Made by a program: the position numbers and the translations under genes | Source of the DNA: Neurospora tetraspora | Lineage: Eukaryota; Ascomycota; Sordariomycetes; Sordariales; Sordariaceae | Direction: 5' to 3' | Length of the DNA stretch: 64,000 nucleotides | NCBI RefSeq assembly: GCF_033439725.1 | Contig: NW_026944386.1 | Span: 1,488,001 to 1,552,000, forward strand | In this document: piece after piece, positions 57,165 to 64,000 of the stretch | How the letters are laid out: each line of letters starts with the position of its first letter | Position numbering within the stretch: position 1 is the first letter of the stretch | The notes under the pieces: model-generated | Seen by the model: only the letters and a program-made list of their open reading frames with translations | The model's database searches: none | Told to the model about the DNA's origin: nothing

Positions 57165-58945
57165 GATGGCAATATATTATGTACTGGTTTTTGTACGCTG
57201 TGCAAAGAACGGCTTTAGATCGGCAAAGACGATATACAGCGTGCGAAAATATGGTGTGTTTTGAGGTCTACTTAGAGAGGAGAAAAAAGACTTTGTTCTC
57301 AGGCAGCTAGAAAGAGCACTTTATCTTTGTTTTCGATTTCTATGTTCTCACCTTGAAAGTTTCCCTAGATAGGACTCGAACTCCGTAGAACTTTTGGCAG
57401 CGTGCCGGCTTTTCACCATCCTCTGTGACTGCTATTAGTCATGAGGCAGAATACTCGCATCGATCTGGCTGTGAGCCCATGTCAATGCCCGTGCTGGGCA
57501 AGTCAATAGCAACAACAACCCAACAGAATCATAACAAACCGAACGGGTTGAGACGATGTTGATTGAAAGCAAGTTGAATGAACTGAACAGAGTTGATTCG
57601 TCAGATAGTAACCCGGAAGCCGTCGAGACTCGGGAGGTGTGACATGCCTAGCAGACAGCCCTAGGCTCCCTTCCACCCCTGAAGCAGTGAACAGATGCGG
57701 GTGCAATGAAGTATGTGACAGGAACGACAGGATAGAAGAGAAAATGCGCAGTGAAATCGAGGACTGGTGCATTCACCCCTGCTAAGAGGGAAGTGAGAGC
57801 CAGTGTTGGCCGTCCTGAATGTGAGAGTCGCGAAAGGAAAGAGTGAAGTCGTAAGAGGCGCTTGGCTCTGACAGTTCGCGGGCCACAACATGGACCGATG
57901 CGTAACGAACGTTCAAAGAGGAAGGTCCGGCCTCACCTCAAGAGTCCGAGATCGGTCCGAGTCCTAGCATACGCATCGGTCAAAAAGGACTTGATGAGAA
58001 CGCATTCGGGAGATTTGAGCCATCTTAAGAAGAATCAGTCCATGAGTGATTAAGTCATCTAGGACTCCGGCGTTTGGGCGGTCTGGGGCATACTCATAGG
58101 CATACAACGGACTAATTGGGCGAATTGGAGGCTGATAAGATGCACTTGTGCCGTAGTGCAATCACAATTGATTGCTGCTGACAGCCTGATAGAACCAAGT
58201 CAGCCCTTTGAGGGTAGCGTAGGACAGGTGGTTTCACTGGTGGCTTGGGGAGACTCGGCTGAGTGTGGATAGCAGCCCGGAATCAGCCTGGAGTCAGCTC
58301 GGAGCTTTGTCGCAGAATCTAGGAGTAAGGCGAGTCGTGTCAGTTCTCACCTCGAAAGAAAGTGTGGTTGTAGGACCGTCAAATAGTAGTTTAAACACCA
58401 AAGTTTAAACCAATCAGGCCGTTGCAATGTTCAGCAGCCTCGAAATGTTCGGTGAGCCCCCCGGCTCTTGCGCCGCACCGCCACATCTAAGGACCCCTGA
58501 GCTGTAAGGCCTCCAATGTGTTGTGATATCTCGACCACTGATGATTGTTCAAACTCTATTACCTGTATTCTTATGCAGAACCGACTGTTATGCTTTCGGC
58601 TGTGCCCTTGGGATGTGTCCGGGTCGATCCGCCTCTCAAAGGGTCGTCTGTCCACCATTAGGTAGAGAGAGTATTGCCCAACTGATCGATTTCGAAGTGA
58701 CTGGCCTGCTTCCTTTCCGGCGTGTAGTTTATAGAAGGCGCCTTGTGGTTCGCGCACACCCGCGCGAATACGAAGTAGATAACCAACATAAAGCCTAGCA
58801 AGCGTAGCTTTCTGCAGCGAAACTTAAAAAAAACCATACGTTTTCTCCCCAGTCTGAGAACGACAGGCCGCGTAGCCCAGTGCTCACCTGGCCATAACTG
58901 GGCCCCATATCGTCGGCAGATTTCAGAACTCAGCCATCCGCCAAC
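57165..58945. other. Divergent intergenic region
   Basis: No gene seen. 57360-57410 is faintly tRNA-like on the minus strand but does not fold properly. GTTTAAAC-type repeats lie at 58389-58410. Confidence 0.5.
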
Positions 58946-61936
58946 ATGACTTCCCTCCTGAAAGGGCCCACGGTAACGGGGCAAGGGGGACAACTCAATC
59001 AACCATCATTTAAGGCAGGCCCCTCTCCGGAACTTGCAGTCACAAACAAACCGACCCATGATCCCTATCTTCAAGACCGACCCAACAAGCGAGTGGAATT
59101 TGACGATATCAAGAGCAACACCAGCGAGAGGACCGAGTGGGAGGAGAGATCCTTTGTACCACGGCGCTCAGATACGACTTGCTCGATCTTCTCTCACGCC
59201 TCAACAGTTACCAACACTACCGAGCCAGACCCCCTGAGTCCAACCACTGCCTCCTTCGGAGCAACGAACCTTTCTCAATATTCTTCGTCGCCCTCGTTGA
59301 TGGAATCCCGGTGTGGCTCACCCGCTCCAATGGCATTCCATGCTGGGACATATTTCAGACCGGAAGCAGAACTGGAAAATCACCCTGTGGATATGACGAC
59401 AGTACCGGCAAACTTCACTGCTGAGGGCTCATCCTTGCCGAAGCATTTCTTCTTGCCGAACTTGAAGCCGAGACGAACATTTCGGGACCAGGACAAGCTT
59501 AGAAAGAATATGCAAGACCCAGTCCGACATCTGCCCAAGTTCAGGAGGGAAGACAGTATGAGCAAATATGGGCTGTGCCAGGTCGGCCCTCCTTCCGACG
59601 CCACGCATCCTGAAGAGCCGTTTGTCAGCCAGATCACCGCAGAGCTACGGGCGGAGTCCGCAGGTGATCCAAAGGTCGTCTTGCCGGTCCGCCTGAAGGA
59701 GGAATCTGAATCACTGGTACCAGATGCAGAGCCATCCCGCAATCTCGATTTGCCAAACCTCCAAGGCATACAAATTGATGAAGCGACCGATGAAAACATG
59801 CACAAAGATACGACAGAAGAAGAAGTTCCGCAAGACGTCGACACACCCACGACCGGGAACGGGTCAACGCCCGAAGGGCTTTCTCCGTTGATCATGACCC
59901 CTGGTCCCGATGAGCCGGAGGATATGGAGACTTCCCAGAGCCCCATCTTGGACGCGGGGCTGATCCAAGACGTTTGTGAACAAATCCTTAGGCAAGCGTT
60001 CGGTACAGAGTACGACGACATTGCACATACCGATGCGGCTGGTGAAGCGTACAACACCGTCAGCTACTGCCTGGATGAGCTATCAAGGATTCTTCCGGAT
60101 GACAGTCTGTTCAACTCCGCCATCTGCATCCAAGAACTGCCTCGCGGAGCGGGTCACATCGCGCCGGCCCGGCAAGAAGGAAGCGGCTCAAACTCTGGAA
60201 TGGGCCGTTGTGGCGGAGCGAACAATGGGTCACAGAAAAGACCGAACGACGACAGTGACGGGTACCCCAGCCGGGGGCATGAAGACGGTTCTGGTCCCGG
60301 AGATCGAGGTTTCGGCGGCGGCGGTCATGATGGTGGGAATAAAAGAACAAAAATGACGGCTGGGCCTGAGGATCAGAGGCTGAGCTGTCCCTTCCGCAAG
60401 AGAAACCCCGAGAAATTTAATATCCGCGACCATGAAGCCTGTGCTGTTCGGCACTATCGCGACATATCTCAGCTGAAGTAAGTCTCATGCCTGTCCCCAA
60501 TGGAAGTTTTGAAGTGCTAACTTGCTGTTTGGTTAGACGTCATATCAAGACCCATCATAAACAGATAACGGGCTCCGTCCACCATTGCCGCAGGTGTAAA
60601 GAGGACTTGGGGTCTCGTGAAGCATTGGACGCGCACATGGCAGTGCCCAATGACAGAATCTGCAGTCCACAAGAGGGATCCGCGAGCCGCAATCCGGAGG
60701 ATGGCATCACGGCTCGACATGAATTTCTGCTTAATAACCGGAAGGCGGATGGCAAGATTGATAACTGGCAAGACCTCTGGCACAACTTGTTCGGTTTATG
60801 CGAGGTCGTTCCGGATCCCGGTGAGTGCTTTCCCATACTGGCCCTTCTGTTTCTGGGCATGTCTTTTTGCGGACTGGTTTGCTGACAGTGGGGATGAAGA
60901 TTTTGAGCCCCCAGTCGAGCGCGAAGAGTTTTACAGAGACCTGCAGAATTATCGCCCACACCTTGTCCAGGCGCTGAGCAGGAGTGAAGAGCTGAGACGT
61001 TCTGAAAACCAACAGCCAGAGGAACAAGGCGTGGGGCGACTGGTTGAAATTTTCTACGACCACATTGACCAAGTCTTGGAAATCTCTCGTCGCAAGCCAA
61101 CGAACATGGTCCGCCGCCAGAGGAGCGCTAGACGTAACGCGAGAGCTGGATCTTCGAATTCCCAAAGCCCAATAAGCCCGGTGAGCCAGAAACAGGGCCA
61201 GAGACATAATCAACTTGCGGTTCCAAGGCCGATTGTCAAGAAAGGGGTCACCAACGGCGACAGCAACGGAGGAAGCCTGGCTTCTTCTCTCGAGACGATC
61301 AACAGCGCCGAGTCATGGGCGAATGTAGGCCAGGCAGAGCTGATGGCAACGAGAGCGGCTCCCGGCTTAACTGGTTCGGGGATCGTGCAATCACGCCAGG
61401 GACAGGTTGTCCAGACGGGCGTCGGCGTAGTCGCACCTCCCTTCGGCCCTGGTCAGAGTCGAGAGCTTGAATTTCCCGCAACTCCGAGCCCAGTCACTCC
61501 CAGAACACCCATCAATCCTCAGGCCGGTTTTGGCGTTTACGGCAATGGGGTCGTCAACCTGAACCAGCCAGCTCAAGTTACCGGGTTTCACCATGGTCGA
61601 CAGGATCTGGTAGATTCAGGGATCGAGATGGTGAATTATTGTCCTCCAACCCAAGGCATGAACGGATTGAATGATATCCATCGAGCCGAGGCCAGGGGAA
61701 TGTTCGGACCATCGCCACAGCCGCAGCCACAAAGGCCTACAGAGATGAACTTTGGGGGGCTTCTGCCTCAGCATCCGGCTTATCAACAACAGTCAGGACA
61801 TATGGAGCTGGTCAGCCCTGATGATCCTCAAATGGCCATGGGAGGGATGTATGCTTCCACTTTTGACTGGGGGTTGAATGGTGGTGGAATGGACCTGTTT
61901 TCGCAACAGTATCAAGGGGGCCCTTCGAATCTTTGA
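58946..61936 (+). CDS. C2H2 zinc-finger protein, 950 aa, 3 exons
   Basis: Exons 58946-60477, 60537-60820 and 60900-61936 join in frame. Intron 1 is GTAAGT...TGCTAAC...TTAG. Intron 2 is GTGAGT...GCTGAC...GAAG; the nearer CAG acceptor would break the frame. The first 480 residues are acidic/Ser/Pro-rich and disordered, then a Gly/Asp-rich stretch. The zinc-finger pair spans the first splice: LSCPFRKRNPEKFNIRDHEAC...LKRHIKTHH (about 483-517) and HHCRRCKEDLGSREALDAHM (about 523-542). A Trp-rich segment (DNWQDLWHNLFG) follows, and the C-terminus is Gln/Gly/Pro-rich. This layout is common in fungal C2H2-type proteins, likely nuclear, of unknown target. Confidence 0.8.
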
Positions 61937-62451
61937 TGATATCAAGTCAAGTGACTGGAATAAGATTTGGGATGGTAGAGAAGCCGAAGGGTTGAAAACG
62001 AGGAAACATGGTCGGATTGTATGTGTGCTTTTTTGGTTGTTTTGTGGTCAAGTGGGAAAGCGTTGCGGTGTCAGATTACATTGCGCTGTATCCGTGCACG
62101 GACCATCCTTCCCGTTGCTCCTCCGTTCTACTACGACTAACACCCGATAAGGATAGCCCCCGCGCTATAAGGATAACCGATAAGATAGATACATACCTAG
62201 ACAGTTCCTTGAAGTCCAAGAAACTCAACCTCTTTTCTTCTCTTTCATTACTTATACATCAGTTTCTAGTACGATATCGACATACTCTTCAAACTTCTGT
62301 GCCTGATCGTCCAAATTGCGCTCACTCCTACTATGATTGCCACTCGCTCACCATGGAAAGCCTCCACTGCCACTTCCTGATCTCATCCCGCTGCCCGATA
62401 ACCCCACCCGCTACATGCATCTAAACATGTGATCTAGGCTTTCACCAACCT
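61937..62451. other. Convergent 3' flanks
   Basis: 3' UTR DNA of two genes facing each other. No gene seen. Confidence 0.55.
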
Positions 62452-63072
62452 TCATTTCAACTGGACATACTTCTTCTCATCCATCACGTAGCAAGCCGTG
62501 AAGCCCTCCGCCTGTACGCGTCCATCTTTTGCATACTTGAGTTGATTGCTGACATAGTACACCAAGTCATTGTCCCCCCAGTACACCTTCTGCCCTATTT
62601 CACCTGACAGTGTGAGTTGGAATTGGCAGCCATCCACCTTCACCAGTGGAACACCTTTTCCGTTCTCAAGGTCGGAAGGATACAACGTCCATTTACCCCT
62701 CACGCCGGAATTCCTGACGCCGGAATAGTAATCGACAATCTTCTGGCAGTCTGCTGCCAAGGGCGCGGAGGACCCGTAGCTGAATTGGGGCCTGCTTTCG
62801 TCCCAGCAGAAGTCTTGTATGGGGGAGCTGATGTCGAGTTCTTGCCAGTCCACTCGCTTGTGCTTCATGTCTTTGGAGCCATTGGGGGACTCTGGGGTGA
62901 AGATGAGGTTGGGGTTTTCGCCAATGGTTATGGTGGTGCCATCGGGGAGCTGGACCTTGCGGATGATGAGGCCATCTGGGGTGGATGTGATGGCAGAGGA
63001 GGCAATGGCAGCAGCGGTTGAGATGCCAACCAGAGCTAGCTGGGCCAGAGAACGGATAGTAAAGATGGGCAT
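62452..63072 (-). CDS. Ecp2/Hce2-like small secreted protein, 206 aa
   Basis: A single exon with a signal peptide (about 1-22). A propeptide-like part follows, then a C-terminal domain from about 85 with four Cys: in DFCWDES, AADCQKIVDYYSG, VDGCQFQL and FTACYV. The pattern (SxPLxxDC, G-x-W, GCxFxL, GDNDLVYYV, EGFTACY) fits the Hce2 domain found in fungal Ecp2 effectors and in non-pathogens as well. It acts outside the cell; its target is unknown, and a role in plant or microbe interaction is only inferred from the family. A KR pair (residues about 71-72) could be a Kex2-type cleavage site. A TATA box lies about 175 bp upstream. Intact, no frameshift. Confidence 0.72.
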   Translation of the reverse strand: MPIFTIRSLAQLALVGISTAAAIASSAITSTPDGLIIRKVQLPDGTTITIGENPNLIFTPESPNGSKDMKHKRVDWQELDISSPIQDFCWDESRPQFSYGSSAPLAADCQKIVDYYSGVRNSGVRGKWTLYPSDLENGKGVPLVKVDGCQFQLTLSGEIGQKVYWGDNDLVYYVSNQLKYAKDGRVQAEGFTACYVMDEKKYVQLK

Positions 63073-63245
63073 GGTGGTATTTGGGTCTCGATGAAGAGGG
63101 ATGTCCTGAGGTCGGGTATGGTAGAGAATGGTTGACGAGTACGGATCTGTTCAGTGTGGGCTCTGTTCCTGTGAGTGTGAAAGACGGGACTGAAGGGGAT
63201 GAGGGGACAGAACAAGAGTTACTCGTGAGGAGGTAAAGATCACGA

Positions 63246-63253
63246 GTTATATA
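63246..63253 (-). promoter_or_regulatory. TATA box of the secreted-protein gene
   Basis: TATATAAC on the minus strand, about 175 bp before the ATG at 63072. Confidence 0.45.
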
Positions 63254-63511
63254 GGCATATATCTCGAGTTGTGCGTATAATACCATCATCCCATTTAGCT
63301 CTCTGCGGGAAACTGGCCCCCAGTTGAGGGGCCCCCAATACACCTCGCTTGATGCATGAGAGCTAACAAACAACCAGGCGTATCGAGCCATTTCTTCGGT
63401 TAGAGATCCTTCGCTAGGGAAAATACCACGATAAACCGCTAACCGGACCCCATCAGTGATCCTTCCTGTACTTGGCGTTGGGATTTAGTCTCGATACTGA
63501 GTATGACTGCA

Positions 63512-63555
63512 GTTGGGGAAACAGACAGGAACTGACCTCCACTCCCCAAGGGGTA
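63512..63555. repeat. Dispersed 44-bp repeat, copy 2
   Basis: Matches 16976-17020. It has TTGGGG near one end and CCCCAA near the other, so it may form a short stem. Confidence 0.6.
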
Positions 63556-64000
63556 GATGATGTTTTGTTAGACAAGCTGACGGGAAGGTCAGAGGAGTAG
63601 GGAGCGGGGACGTTCGCGGGTCACTCTTGTGTTTCTGTAATCGGATCCAGTTAGGACAGTACATTCTTCTTTCCACACGTTCCTGCTACCCGCAGCTTAC
63701 TACACACTAGCGGCAAAAATTACCCCACACCTTAGGTACTGCACTAACACTTACATGCACTCGGGCGCGGTCCAGGCCGGCCATGTCGCGCATTGCCGCT
63801 CCCGCGTCACCCACCCGACTGATCTAACCAAAACATCCGCTGCAACGACCTCGGAAGAGAACACAACATTCCAAAAAACCTCAAGCAGCCGCTCCAATCC
63901 ATCCACCCAAGGTCAGCCAAACCGCAAAAAGGCAACATCATCATCCCTTGACGTTTTCACGACATCGGCGATGATGATGCTAACGACACGGCAGCGCCAG

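Larger units (their letters stand above)
63073..64000. other. Upstream region to window end
   Basis: Promoter DNA of the secreted-protein gene, a 44-bp repeat shared with 16976-17020, and CA/CG-rich sequence to the edge. No complete gene seen. Confidence 0.5.

Noticed and set aside
57355-57425. tRNA-like stretch on the minus strand with TTCGAGTCC and GGTGAAAAGCCGGCACGC
   Set aside because: The T-arm stem and acceptor stem do not pair, and no anticodon arm forms. At most a decayed tRNA.

Overview
The window is nuclear DNA of a filamentous ascomycete (Pezizomycotina, most likely a Sordariomycete). The evidence is short GT-AG introns with CTAAC/CTGAC-type branch sites, fungal gene families (DUF6604, R3H/RRM protein, Ecp2/Hce2-like secreted protein, H2A.Z), and retrotransposons ruined by C-to-T changes at CpA, the mark of repeat-induced point mutation (RIP). 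No prokaryotic features, rRNA, CRISPR array or convincing tRNA were found.

Layout. 1-16.7 kb is an AT-rich, stop-riddled transposon nest: a chromodomain Gypsy element (1-5134 plus 10986-12452) split in its integrase by a Copia element (5135-10985, perfect 5-bp target duplication), further LTR debris, and a second Gypsy remnant (14413-16697) carrying two GC-rich, almost identical 160-bp solo LTRs in opposite orientation. 17243-20266 holds one intact GC-rich gene (DUF6604 family, minus strand). A second, younger Copia element (20274-26408) sits a few bases upstream of its ATG and separates it from its probable TATA promoter at 26525-26532. 26908-28086 is a small nest of non-autonomous DNA transposons.

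From 28.6 kb onward the DNA is ordinary gene space. In order: a small secreted-protein remnant; a thiol/thiopurine-type methyltransferase (4 exons); a 104-residue probable mitochondrial membrane protein (3 exons); an FMN-dependent alkanesulfonate monooxygenase-like enzyme; a cytochrome P450 broken by a stop and a frameshift; a secreted endonuclease/exonuclease/phosphatase-family protein; a 170-residue unknown; a HAL2-type 3'(2'),5'-bisphosphate nucleotidase; an RRM+R3H RNA-binding protein; a 3-oxoadipate enol-lactonase-like hydrolase; a Ser-rich Cys-cluster protein; histone H2A.Z; a 100-residue coiled-coil protein; a C2H2 zinc-finger protein; and an Ecp2/Hce2-like secreted protein.

Three enzymes touch sulfur chemistry (methyltransferase, sulfonate monooxygenase, PAP phosphatase), but no real cluster is proven. 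The most notable points are the transposon insertion between promoter and ATG of the DUF6604 gene, the one-sided RIP pattern of that element's LTRs, the paired solo LTRs, the nested MITEs, the freshly broken P450, and several small multi-exon genes that only appear after splicing by eye. All exon models are hand-made from splice consensus and frame and have not been tested against transcripts.
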